Assembly: GCF_001552135.1 (NCBI RefSeq)
Contig: NZ_BCQP01000037.1
Span: forward strand, 1 to 64,000
From: Actinomadura chibensis NBRC 106107
GTDB lineage: Bacteria > Actinomycetota > Actinomycetes > Streptosporangiales > Streptosporangiaceae
Length of the DNA stretch: 64,000 nucleotides
Direction of reading: 5' to 3'
Each line of letters begins with the position of its first letter. Position 1 is the stretch's first letter. A program made the position numbers and the translations under genes. Below are positions 36,070 to 46,097 of this stretch, in pieces. The notes below the pieces were generated by a model that was not told the origin of the DNA, did no database searches, and worked only from the letters and a program-made list of their open reading frames with translations.

Positions 36070-36340
36070 CGCCTAGCAGGTGACGATTTTTCTCACCTGG
36101 TTGGGACGATCCCCTCAACACGTACTGGATCGGTGCCGCAAGTTGCCGTCCCGCTACCCGACAGGACGCCGCGATCCCATGCACAGTACGTGCATCGGCA
36201 CGGGCATGCGAGCGTACAGGAGAACTAAAGATCTTTCCTACCCCGGGCACCGGGATCGGTCCGCGCAAAAGGAAACGATCACGGTGCGTGATCATTTTTG
36301 TGACCATTGCCCGGGTTCCGGTTAGTCCGGAATGGCGTAA
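36070..36340 (+). other. Hairpin-rich, lower-GC gene-free region
   Basis: Inverted repeats in order: CAGGTGA/TCACCTG (36077-36099, T-rich loop), ATGCAC-AGTAC-GTGCAT (36179-36195), GATCAC/GTGATC with T-run (36277-36299), TTCCGG-TTAGT-CCGGAA (36316-36332). No convincing open frame on either strand between 35975 and 36707. It may encode an untranslated RNA or hold several operators. Confidence 0.45.
36277..36299 (+). terminator. Intrinsic terminator without an obvious gene
   Basis: GATCAC-GGTGC-GTGATC followed by ATTTTT: one of the few hairpins here with a U-tract. No plus-strand gene ends upstream of it. Confidence 0.65.
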
Positions 36341-36707
36341 TCCATCCCGCGTTGGCCACATTGGACACCCGCGCCCCCTGCGCCGCGGCACTCGCCGACC
36401 AGGCCCGCTTTCCGGACAGGGCCTTGTCAACTGGGCAAATAAGGCGTAGGAAGGTCATACGGACCACGTGTCCGAGCACGGCAGCCGGGCACCCACGCGC
36501 GACCAGCCGCGGGAGGCGCGTCGAGACGGGCTTGACCCGATCCGACGGATACGAGGTGCACGCTTGGTAACCCGGTGTGACGTGGCTGGCGGCGGCGTCC
36601 CGGAGTGGGGCGCCGTTCGCTTTGTGCCGCACCGAACGCCCCCGGGTTTTCGCGCGGCGGATCCACCTTCGGCTTGACAGGCGGCTTTGCTCCGGACGAA
36701 AGATCGG

Positions 36708-37328
36708 TTACCGGTCGCGCACGTCCAGTCCCAGAGCGGACGCGAGGACGACCGCCTGAAACGGATCGATCACGGCGCGCCGCAGTTCCACGGTGCGCGG
36801 ATCCATCGACGAGATGTCGCTTCCGCGTAGATCGCAGCCCGAAAAGTCGGCCTTGTGAAGTGACGCACCCGACAGGTCGACGGAGCGGATCTCGGCCCCG
36901 TCGCAGCGCGCGCCCGTGAGATCCGCCTCGCGCATGCGCAGATCCGTGAACGAGGCCCGGCGCAGGTCGGCGCCCGGCAGGCCGGTGAACGACCAATCGC
37001 CGCCCTTGACCTTCAAGAGGTCGAACGTACAGCGGTCGAACATGCTGCCAAGCAGCTTGCATCCGCTGAAGGTCGCGTCGAAGAAGCCGCAGGCGACGAA
37101 CGTACAGTTCACGAACGCGGCATCGGTGTGGGTGGACGCGTTGAACCGCGCCCCGCGGAACGTGCAGTCGGTGAAGACCGCGCCGACGCCATGGGCCTCG
37201 GTCATGTCGACGTCCACGAACAGGACGGCTTCGTGGTTCTCGCCCGTCAGATCACGCGAATCCCAGTCTGCGGACGAGATGGTCGTCTCCGTGGGCGCGG
37301 CGGGACGTCCGTGCATGCGATCGGCCAT
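36708..37328 (-). CDS. Pentapeptide-repeat protein, 206 aa
   Basis: After an N-terminal segment, residues about 45-185 are pentapeptide repeats (CTFRGARFNAS, ADLRRASFTDLRMREADLTGARC, SVDLSGASLHKADFSGCDLRGSDIS), predicted to fold as a right-handed quadrilateral beta-helix. The closing RRAVIDPFQAVVLASALGLDV is common at the end of this family. Some members (MfpA, Qnr) mimic DNA and protect gyrase from fluoroquinolones; others have unknown roles. ATG 37328 has GGGGGA adjoining; ATG 37316 is an alternative. It sits next to the Fic-like gene, 53 bp downstream of it on the same strand. Confidence 0.88.
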   Translation of the reverse strand: MADRMHGRPAAPTETTISSADWDSRDLTGENHEAVLFVDVDMTEAHGVGAVFTDCTFRGARFNASTHTDAAFVNCTFVACGFFDATFSGCKLLGSMFDRCTFDLLKVKGGDWSFTGLPGADLRRASFTDLRMREADLTGARCDGAEIRSVDLSGASLHKADFSGCDLRGSDISSMDPRTVELRRAVIDPFQAVVLASALGLDVRDR

Positions 37329-37381
37329 TCCCCCAGCATGGCCCACGCCACCGACAAAACCCCGACAGGCCCCGACAGGGC

Positions 37382-38173
37382 TCAGCCGCGCATGAAGGCT
37401 TCGCAGATCGCCTGCGAGTCGCGAGCGGCGGCGGCCACGGCCGCGGAGCAGTGCGCGATCCACTGCGCGACGCCCTCCGAGGTACCCCCGGCGTAGGCGC
37501 GGAGGGCTTCGGCGTAGCCGTCGGCGAGTTCCAGGTGCCCGACCTCTGGCGCGACCAGTGATTTGGGGTCGAGTCCACGAGCGACAAGGGTGAGGCGCTG
37601 GGCGGCACGGGCGACGAGCCCGTCCCCCCATCCGAACGGACGCAGCGTCAGCAGCTCGCCGTGCACGATGGCCGCGACCACCAGCGCGGGCGCTTTCGTC
37701 GTGCCGGTGAGGAGCCCGCTGAGGGCGTCCAGGCGTGCCGCCACCTCGGACGGCGACGGCGGCTCGCCAAGGCCCAGCTCGTCCTTCACAGGACCGTCGT
37801 CCAGGCGCGGACGTCCTAGGGAGGCGGCGTCGACCGCGTCCGCCGCAGCGAGGACGTGCATCCGCGCGAGAGCCTGCCGGGGAGCCCTGCGCCAGGTCTC
37901 CGTCAGCGTCCCCAACTCGGCGGAGACACGCAAAGAACCCTGGACGACGGGATCGGCGGGGTTCTCCGTGGTGCGCAGCTCGTCCAGAGTGACGGCGGCC
38001 CCTTCGAGGACGGCCGAGGCCCGGGCCCCGCGCAGAGCCGACTCCGTCGACACCTCCGCGCTGCGCCGCCGCAGGACGCGGTGGCCGAGCAGCCGGTCCA
38101 CCGCGGAGCGTGCCTCGTCCACGGCGCCGGGCACTCCGGGCAGGTTCGCCACATCGGCAAGGGGATCGGTCAC
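37382..38173 (-). CDS. Degenerate Fic-domain-like protein, 263 aa
   Basis: Helical protein with a Fic-like core. The AMPylation motif HPFx(D/E)GNGRxxR appears as RPFGWGDGLVARA (about residue 185), so the catalytic histidine and the GNGR positions are changed. An inhibitory-helix-like ASAVLEGAAVTLDELR lies at residues 50-70. AMPylation is therefore unlikely; a structural or ligand-binding role is more probable. It seems to correspond to Rv3662c by position. Start GTG 38173 with AAGGTCGGG upstream. Confidence 0.65.
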   Translation of the reverse strand: MTDPLADVANLPGVPGAVDEARSAVDRLLGHRVLRRRSAEVSTESALRGARASAVLEGAAVTLDELRTTENPADPVVQGSLRVSAELGTLTETWRRAPRQALARMHVLAAADAVDAASLGRPRLDDGPVKDELGLGEPPSPSEVAARLDALSGLLTGTTKAPALVVAAIVHGELLTLRPFGWGDGLVARAAQRLTLVARGLDPKSLVAPEVGHLELADGYAEALRAYAGGTSEGVAQWIAHCSAAVAAAARDSQAICEAFMRG

Positions 38174-38199
38174 GGCCCGACCTTATGCGCTACGCCCCC

Positions 38200-38440
38200 T
38201 CGACCCGGACAGCACCCCACGCCACCCGCACGACACCCCACACCACCCCGGACGCCGCCACACGCCGTCCGCACAGCGCCCCACACCATCCCAGACGCGG
38301 CCCCACACCATCTGCACAGCGCCCCACGCCATCCCGAACGGCCCCCGCGCCATCCCAGACGCCGCCCCACAGCACCCCGGACGGCCCCCACGCCACCCCG
38401 CAGCGCCCGCGCGCCATGCGGACAGGTCCCCACGTGCCCG
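38200..38440. repeat. 21-22-bp degenerate tandem repeats upstream of acs
   Basis: About nine units resembling GCGCCCCACACCATCCCAGAC. Non-coding. The gap from 38441 to 38708 before acs shows no gene or clear promoter hexamers. Confidence 0.65.
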
Positions 38441-38708
38441 GACGCATCTCCCGCGCCGCGCTAACCGGAGGCACCGTTCGCATAGACGCGAGACCCTCCG
38501 GGCACGTAGAACGGAAGCGGTCCCCCCGCGGCGGGGCACCACGATCCGCCGTGTCGGGAACATCACACAACACCATCCCGAGCCGTGAGCGCCGGTCCGC
38601 GTTCGTCATCCACGACACCCCCAGGCCACGGCCTTGTGGTGACCGGGACGTTCCTGGTGGAGTGGGGATACCGGGCGACCCCACGCTTCAGCTAGCAAGG
38701 AGTGAGCG

Positions 38709-40676
<1,968 letters not shown>

Positions 40677-40735
40677 CACCCCGCCCCGCCCCCGGCCCTG
40701 GCCCCCAGCCACGGCTCCCAGAGGCGGACACACAT

Positions 40736-40772
40736 CGGCCCGCGCCCGGCGCACCCCGCCGGGCGCGGGCCG
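40736..40772 (+). terminator. Terminator of acs
   Basis: Perfect 16-bp stem (CGGCCCGCGCCCGGCG with its complement) around loop CACCC. Confidence 0.9.
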
Positions 40773-40901
40773 CGCCGTTCCCGCGCGTTGGGTAAGGTCG
40801 GAGGAGGTGCGCCGGGAAGTCTGGTCGGCAAGCGACCGCCCGCTCTCCGCGGCGGGCGGGCTTCGACCAGGCCGTCCACGGCCTTCCGGGGGTTTGTCTG
40901 C

Positions 40902-42149
40902 ATGGCGCGCCCACCTGTGCGGCGCCGCGTCGCCGCGACGTGGCCCTTCCGTCCGACCGTCCGGTACGGGACGCAGGTCGCCTCGGCCCTGCGCACCGAG
41001 ACCATCGGCGGGATCATCATGCTGCTCGCGGCGGTGGCCGCCCTCGTATGGGCCAACACGCCCTGGGCGGACGCCTACAAAGACCTCCAGAAATACGAGA
41101 TCAGCCCAGCCTGGCTCGGCCTCGGGCACATGGACGTCCAGCACTGGGCGTCCAGCGGCCTGCTCGCGGTGTTCTTCTTCATCGCCGGTCTGGAACTGCG
41201 CGAGGAGCTGACGCACGGCGAGTTGCGCGACCCGAGGGACGCGGCGCTGCCCGTGATCGCGGCCGCCGCCGGGGTCGCGGTCCCGGCGCTGATCTTCCTC
41301 GCGGTGAGCGCGGGCGAGCCGGGCGCGGCGCGCGGCTGGGCGGTGCCGACGGCGACGGACATCGCGTTCGCCCTGGCCGTCCTCGCCGTGACGTTCACCT
41401 CGTGCCCGGCCCCGCTGCGCGCGTTCCTGCTGACCCTCGCCGTGGTGGACGACCTCATCGCCATCACCATCATCGCGCTCTTCTACACGACCGGGCTCAC
41501 CTGGCTGCCGCTCATCCTGGCGGTGGGGCTGATAGCCGTTTACGGGTGGCTCCAGTACAAGGACGTGAGGTCGCCCTGGATTTATGTACCGATCGCGGTT
41601 CTCGCCTGGTACTTCCTCCAGCGAAGCGGCATCCACGCGACCGTCGCAGGGGTCGCGCTGGGAATGCTCACCAGTTCCAAGGAGACCCCGGACGAGCGTC
41701 CGACCAACGCCGAACGCGCCGACCACGCCCTGCGGCCGTTCTCCGCGGGCGTGGCGGTGCCGGTCTTCGCGTTCCTGTCGGCGGGCGTCGGGCTCGGCGC
41801 GTCCCAGCTCGGGGGCGTGCTCGGCGATCGGGTGGCCCTCGGCGTGATCGCCGGGCTGGTGATCGGTAAGTTCGTGGGGGTCCTCGGCGGCGCCTGGACG
41901 GCCGTCCGGATGGGCCTCGCGACCCTGGGGGAGGATCTGCACTGGCAGGAGATCGCGGGCGTCGCGCTGCTGGCCGGGGTGGGTTTCACCGTTTCGCTGC
42001 TGATCGGCGGTTTGGCCTATACCGACCCGTCACAATTCGAGAGAGTGACGACTGCGGTCCTGATCGCGAGCGTTCTCGCCTCGGCGGCCGCCGCCGTCGT
42101 CTTCCGGAGAAGGACGCGTCTGCGCGCGTCCGGACTGAAGGAGAGTTAG
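40902..42149 (+). CDS. nhaA: Na+/H+ antiporter NhaA
   Basis: 415 aa, 11-12 membrane helices. Family motifs: FFFIAGLELREELTHG, PTATDIAFALAVL and LAVVDDLIAITIIALFY, which holds the paired aspartates that bind Na+ and H+. It removes Na+ in exchange for H+ and helps pH control. ATG 40902 gives a normal N-terminus (the family's RTETIGGIIMLLAAV starts about 30 residues in); an in-frame codon at 40788 would add an Arg-rich stretch. Its stop is 4 bp before the holin-like gene, so the two are coupled. Confidence 0.92.
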   Translation: MARPPVRRRVAATWPFRPTVRYGTQVASALRTETIGGIIMLLAAVAALVWANTPWADAYKDLQKYEISPAWLGLGHMDVQHWASSGLLAVFFFIAGLELREELTHGELRDPRDAALPVIAAAAGVAVPALIFLAVSAGEPGAARGWAVPTATDIAFALAVLAVTFTSCPAPLRAFLLTLAVVDDLIAITIIALFYTTGLTWLPLILAVGLIAVYGWLQYKDVRSPWIYVPIAVLAWYFLQRSGIHATVAGVALGMLTSSKETPDERPTNAERADHALRPFSAGVAVPVFAFLSAGVGLGASQLGGVLGDRVALGVIAGLVIGKFVGVLGGAWTAVRMGLATLGEDLHWQEIAGVALLAGVGFTVSLLIGGLAYTDPSQFERVTTAVLIASVLASAAAAVVFRRRTRLRASGLKES

Positions 42150-42153
42150 CGAT

Positions 42154-42588
42154 ATGTCCGAGCAACTGCCGGGCGAGGGCGCCGGGGACGACCGGTCCAT
42201 CGGCGAGCTGGTCGCGCTGGCGTCCAGCAACATCTCCAACCTCGTCAGGGCGGAGATGGACCTGGCCAAGCTGGAGCTCAAGGCCGACGCCAAGAAGGCG
42301 GCGCTCGGCGGCGTGATGTTCACGATCGCCGCGCTGATCGGCGGGCTGATCGTCATCCTGCTGTCGATCTCCCTCGCGTACGGGCTGGTCGCGCTCGGCA
42401 TCTGGCACTGGGCCGCGTTCCTCATCGTGGCCGGCGCGTACCTGCTGCTCGCCGCCCTGCTGATCTTCATCGGCTACCGCCGGATCCGCAAGATCGACGG
42501 GGCGAAGCGGACCCGGCGGACGCTGAAGGACGACCTGTCCGCGCTCCGCCACCGCGGCGAGCCGGGCGCCCCCGAGCTGACGGGCTGA
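42154..42588 (+). CDS. Holin-superfamily (Phage_holin_3_6/DUF1469) membrane protein, 144 aa
   Basis: N-terminal amphipathic helix SIGELVALASSNISNLVRAEMDLAKLELK, then two membrane helices (about residues 52-74 and 82-107) and a basic tail. Typical of the actinobacterial family that includes Rv3669; despite its name it is not phage-derived. ATG 42154 after GGAGAG. Lies between nhaA and the hydrolase with gaps of 4 and 8 bp. Confidence 0.85.
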   Translation: MSEQLPGEGAGDDRSIGELVALASSNISNLVRAEMDLAKLELKADAKKAALGGVMFTIAALIGGLIVILLSISLAYGLVALGIWHWAAFLIVAGAYLLLAALLIFIGYRRIRKIDGAKRTRRTLKDDLSALRHRGEPGAPELTG

Positions 42589-42596
42589 CCGGCGGC

Positions 42597-43520
42597 ATGT
42601 CCGGGCACGACGCGTCCCTCGTCGAGGTGGACGGACCGTGGACCCACCGCCAGGTCAGCGCGGGCGGGACGCGGTTCCACGTCGCCGAGGCCGGGGAGGG
42701 CCCGCTCGTGCTGCTGCTGCACGGCTTCCCCGAGTTCTGGTGGTCGTGGCACAACCAGCTCGTGTCGCTGCCCGCGGCGGGCTACCGCGCCGCCGCCGTC
42801 GACCTGCGCGGCTACGGCGGCAGCGACAAGCCGCCGCGCGGCTACGACCTGATCACCCTCGCCGGGGACGCGGCCGGGCTCGTCCGGGCGCTCGGCGAGG
42901 CCAACGCGATCGTCGCCGGGCACGACTGGGGCGGGCTGCTCGCCTGGACGATGGCCGTCTACCACCCGAAGGTCGTCCAGCGGCTCGCGGTCGTGAGCGC
43001 GCCGCACCCGCTGCGGCTGCGGCAGGCCGTCGCGGGCGACCCGCGCGGGCAGGGCTGGGCGGCGCGGCACACGTTCGGGTTCCAGGTGCCGATGTGGCCG
43101 GAGCGGCGGCTCGTCCGCGACGACGCCGCGCTCGCCGGGAGGCTCCTGCACGAATGGTCGGCGCCGGGCTGGCCGGACGAGCGGACGGAGCGGCTCGTCC
43201 GCCGGGCGGTGCAGATCCCGGGGGCGGCGCACAGCGCGCTCGAATACCACCGCTGGCTGATCAGGTCGCAGGCCCGTCCGGACGGCATCCGCTACGCGCA
43301 CCGCATGCGGGCGCCCATCAGGGTGCCGACGCTCCAGTTGCACGGCGCGCTCGACACCTGCACCCTCCCCGGCAGCGCGCAGGGCTCGGGCCGCTACGTG
43401 AGCGCCCCCTACCGCTGGAAGCTGATCGACGGGGCGGGGCATTTCCCGCACCAGGAACGTCCGGACGTGTTCGACGCGCAACTCCTCGGCTGGCTCACCG
43501 ACCCGGAGCCGGAGCGCTGA
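42597..43520 (+). CDS. Alpha/beta hydrolase, epoxide hydrolase-like (EphE type), 307 aa
   Basis: HGFPEFWWSWHNQ provides the oxyanion hole, and the nucleophile elbow is GHDWGG, so the nucleophile is aspartate as in epoxide hydrolases and haloalkane dehalogenases rather than serine. The catalytic histidine is in DGAGHFPHQE. The usual cap-domain tyrosines are plausible but not assigned. Third gene of the nhaA operon, equivalent to Rv3670 (ephE). Confidence 0.88.
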   Translation: MSGHDASLVEVDGPWTHRQVSAGGTRFHVAEAGEGPLVLLLHGFPEFWWSWHNQLVSLPAAGYRAAAVDLRGYGGSDKPPRGYDLITLAGDAAGLVRALGEANAIVAGHDWGGLLAWTMAVYHPKVVQRLAVVSAPHPLRLRQAVAGDPRGQGWAARHTFGFQVPMWPERRLVRDDAALAGRLLHEWSAPGWPDERTERLVRRAVQIPGAAHSALEYHRWLIRSQARPDGIRYAHRMRAPIRVPTLQLHGALDTCTLPGSAQGSGRYVSAPYRWKLIDGAGHFPHQERPDVFDAQLLGWLTDPEPER

Positions 43521-43554
43521 TCGCGGGCGGGAATCCCGGGCGTACCGTGGAGGC

Positions 43555-44007
43555 ATGCGGGACCGGGACGAGTCTGGACGCCCACGCAACGCACGGCCGC
43601 GCGACGCCTACGGCCGTCCGCTTCCACACGGCGCGACCGGGATACCGACCATGCCGGACGACATCGACCTCCCCCCAGAGGAAGCCTTGGCCGAAGCCCA
43701 AGCCCTCTTGGACGCCGACCGTCCGTTCCACGCGCACGAAGTGCTGGAAGCGGTCTGGAAGGCGTCCCCGGAGGGCGAACGGGAGCTGTGGAGGGGTCTC
43801 GCCCAGGTCGCCGTGGGGCTGACCCATCTGCGCCGTGGGAACGCCCGAGGCGCCGAAGCGCTCCTCACCAGGGCGGCGGAACGGCTCGTCCCCTACGAGG
43901 ACGCTCCGCCGCACGGCATCGACGTCCAGGAAATCGTGCGGCACGCCCGCGAACTTGCCGCGAACCCCCACGACGGCCCCGTCGAACTCCGCCTGACCAA
44001 GCCCTAG
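43555..44007 (+). CDS. DUF309 family protein, 150 aa
   Basis: Core FHAHEVLEAVWKASPEGERELWRGLAQVAVGLTHLRRGNARGA matches DUF309, a small all-helical domain of unknown function with conserved His/Glu pairs. About 35 Arg/Asp-rich residues precede it. ATG 43555 is 35 bp after the hydrolase; ATG 43651 would give a tighter domain. Convergent with marP, only 12 bp between stops. Confidence 0.85.
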   Translation: MRDRDESGRPRNARPRDAYGRPLPHGATGIPTMPDDIDLPPEEALAEAQALLDADRPFHAHEVLEAVWKASPEGERELWRGLAQVAVGLTHLRRGNARGAEALLTRAAERLVPYEDAPPHGIDVQEIVRHARELAANPHDGPVELRLTKP

Positions 44008-44019
44008 CCCAGTCTCGTC

Positions 44020-45216
44020 TCAGTCGGAGCACTTCTGCGTCGACACGGCCGTCGTCGCGTTCATGCCCGCGCGCATGTCCGGGGCGACCTCCGCCGCCGT
44101 CAGCGCGTAGCCGGTGGACGGCGAGTCGAGCGCGGCGGCGAAGATGACCCCGTAGACGCGGCCGTCGGTGGACAGCAGCGGCCCGCCCGAGTTGCCCGGC
44201 TCGACCTTGCCGCGGATGGCGTAGATCTCGCGGCTGACCTGGCCGGAGTGGTAGATGTCCGGGCCGCGGGCCGTCTGCCGGGCGCGGATCCGGGCGGCCT
44301 CGGGGGTGAACGGCTGGTTGCGCGGGAACCCGGCGATGATCGCGCTGTCCCGGACGCGGGCCTCCCCGGCGAACTTCAGCGGCGGCACGTCCAGGCCGGG
44401 CGCGTACAGCACGGCGACGTCGCGCTTCGGGTCGTAGAGGACGACCCGTCCCCGCGCGGTCCGCCCCTTCGCGGACGTGACCATCGACGCCCCGCGCACC
44501 CCGGCGACGACGTGCGCGTTCGTCATGATGCGGTCCGGCGCGAACATGAACCCGGTGCCCTCGATGTGCCGCTGGCACTCCGGCGCGGTGCTGACGATCT
44601 TGACGATGCTGGCCTTGGCGGCGCGCAGCCCCCGGGTGTTCAGCACGGACTCGTCCGGCGGCGGGACCTGCACCACCGACTCGCCGCCGAGCCCGTTGAA
44701 GACCTGCGGAAACTCGCTGCTCTTCACGAACCCCTGGAACGAGGTGAACCACGTCTGCGCCTGCGGCGGCATCACGTCGTTGATGCCGCCGATGATCGAG
44801 GAGCCCTTGACCTGCGTGCGGACGGGCTGGAACTCGGAGTTCGCGACCAGGTTCCCGAAGAACCAGGCGACGACCAGCAGCGACATCGCGCTGACGAAGG
44901 TGCCGCCGACCGCGTCGGCGTTGCGGGCGTTCATGCCGGTCACCCGGTTGCGCAGCACCGCGCCGAGGGAGGAGGCGACGAGTTGGCCGAGGGTGGCGGT
45001 GAGGAACGCGATCACGATGGCGAGGAGGGCCTGCTGCGCGGCGCCGTCCACCACGGCCTCGGCGATCGGCGGCGCGATCAGCACCCCCGCGACGCCGCCG
45101 CCGACGAAGCCGACGAAGCTGAGCAGGCTCACGATGAAGCCCTGCCGGTAGCCCGAGACCCCGAACAGCACGACGAGCACGAGGAGGATCAGGTCGAGAA
45201 CGTGGTCGTGCAGCAC
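44020..45216 (-). CDS. marP: MarP-like membrane-anchored serine protease, 398 aa
   Basis: Residues 1-120 hold four membrane helices of the CvpA type; the rest is a periplasmic trypsin-like domain. The catalytic triad is H235 (MTNAHVVAG), D266 (PKRDVAVLY) and S343 (EPGNSGGP). C214 and C396 stand where mycobacterial MarP has its activity-controlling disulfide. MarP protects M. tuberculosis against acid and oxidative stress, in part by activating a peptidoglycan hydrolase. Start GTG 45216 has GGTGAAG upstream. The near-identical residue numbering supports orthology with Rv3671c. Confidence 0.93.
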   Translation of the reverse strand: MLHDHVLDLILLVLVVLFGVSGYRQGFIVSLLSFVGFVGGGVAGVLIAPPIAEAVVDGAAQQALLAIVIAFLTATLGQLVASSLGAVLRNRVTGMNARNADAVGGTFVSAMSLLVVAWFFGNLVANSEFQPVRTQVKGSSIIGGINDVMPPQAQTWFTSFQGFVKSSEFPQVFNGLGGESVVQVPPPDESVLNTRGLRAAKASIVKIVSTAPECQRHIEGTGFMFAPDRIMTNAHVVAGVRGASMVTSAKGRTARGRVVLYDPKRDVAVLYAPGLDVPPLKFAGEARVRDSAIIAGFPRNQPFTPEAARIRARQTARGPDIYHSGQVSREIYAIRGKVEPGNSGGPLLSTDGRVYGVIFAAALDSPSTGYALTAAEVAPDMRAGMNATTAVSTQKCSD

Positions 45217-45358
45217 CGCTTCACCGTATAGTGCCGCGCGCCCGCTTAACGTCCCCTCTCTGTACCAGATTCGGGTGCGATGGGTAGCCGTCGAGGATGA
45301 CGCGCGGGCCCCCGCGCGGCCGTCCTCGCGGACAATGGCGGGCTGACCTGCGAAGGCA

Positions 45359-45387
45359 CCGCCCCCGGTCGGCCGGGGGCGGGTTTT
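45359..45387. terminator. Hairpin with T-run between marP and NUDIX genes
   Basis: CCGCCCCCGG-TCGG-CCGGGGGCGG followed by GTTTT on the plus strand. On the minus strand it lies 19 bp after the NUDIX stop and probably ends that transcript. The U-tract faces the plus strand, where no gene ends nearby. Confidence 0.7.
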
Positions 45388-45405
45388 GAGGGAGGTTCGC
45401 CCGCG

Positions 45406-46044
45406 TCAGCGCTCCGGCGGCAGGTCTTCGACGCGGTCCTGGTCCCAGGGGCGGTTCCAGCCGCCCGCGTCCAGCACCGTGGTCAGCAGCGCCGCCGTGA
45501 ACCCCCACACGAGCATGTCGCGGACGCGGAACGCGGGCCCGAGCCGGAGCCCGGACGGGTGCCGGACCATCAGCCGGTTCGCCGGATCGACCAGCTCCCC
45601 GATCGGGACGCGCGCGACCATCGCGACCTCCCCCGGATGCCCGGGCGCGATCTCCGACGGCTCCCGCCACCATCCGGCGACGGGCGTGACGCGGTGCTCG
45701 CTGTGCCGCAGGTACAGCTCCGGCAGCGTGCACAGGACGTCCACGCCGGACGGTTCGACGCCCGCCTCCTCCCACGCCTCGCGCAGCGCCGCCGCGACCG
45801 GGCCGTCGTCCTCGGGGTCGATCCGGCCGCCGGGGAACGCGGGCTGCCCGGCGTGCTTGTTGAGGGTCGCGGCGCGCTCGGTGAGCAGCACGTCGGGGCC
45901 GTCCGGGCCCTCGCCGAAGAGGATCAGGACGGCGGCGGCGCGGGCGCCGTCGACGGGCCGGAACATCGGCGGCACCGGCACCCGGGGGCCTTCGGCTCGG
46001 AACCGTTCGAGCCACTGGGGAGGACTGGGGGCGGTGTGGGTCAC
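45406..46044 (-). CDS. NUDIX hydrolase, CoA pyrophosphatase-like, 212 aa
   Basis: NUDIX box GGRIDPEDDGPVAAALREAWEEAGV: the REXXEE glutamates bind Mg2+. The preceding LTERAATLNKHAGQPAFPGG is the CoA-pyrophosphatase (NudL) signature, so it likely cleaves CoA or related dinucleotides. GTG 46044 gives a family-like N-terminus; upstream in-frame sequence has no support. Equivalent to Rv3672c. Downstream of nth on the same strand (53 bp). Confidence 0.88.
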   Translation of the reverse strand: MTHTAPSPPQWLERFRAEGPRVPVPPMFRPVDGARAAAVLILFGEGPDGPDVLLTERAATLNKHAGQPAFPGGRIDPEDDGPVAAALREAWEEAGVEPSGVDVLCTLPELYLRHSEHRVTPVAGWWREPSEIAPGHPGEVAMVARVPIGELVDPANRLMVRHPSGLRLGPAFRVRDMLVWGFTAALLTTVLDAGGWNRPWDQDRVEDLPPER

Positions 46045-46060
46045 GTCCGTCCCAACTCTG

Positions 46061-46074
46061 GAACGCTCTCGTTC
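46061..46074. promoter_or_regulatory. Inverted repeat in the nth-NUDIX gap
   Basis: GAACG-CTCT-CGTTC, perfect 5-bp arms, 17 bp before the NUDIX start. Possible operator. It does not fit the LexA consensus (wrong arm order). Confidence 0.35.
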
Positions 46075-46097
46075 CTTCCCTCCGCCGCGTACGCGGG

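Noticed and set aside
38551..38567. Possible Crp site upstream of acs (TGTCG-N6-TCACA)
   Set aside because: Two mismatches in one arm and no other support; too weak to list.
42154..42588. Prophage remnant suggested by the holin-family name
   Set aside because: This family is a conserved chromosomal membrane protein in actinobacteria and no other phage gene is near.
46061..46074. Possible LexA box upstream of the NUDIX gene beside nth
   Set aside because: GAACG..CGTTC has arms in the wrong order compared with CGAAC..GTTCG. Kept only as an unnamed inverted repeat.
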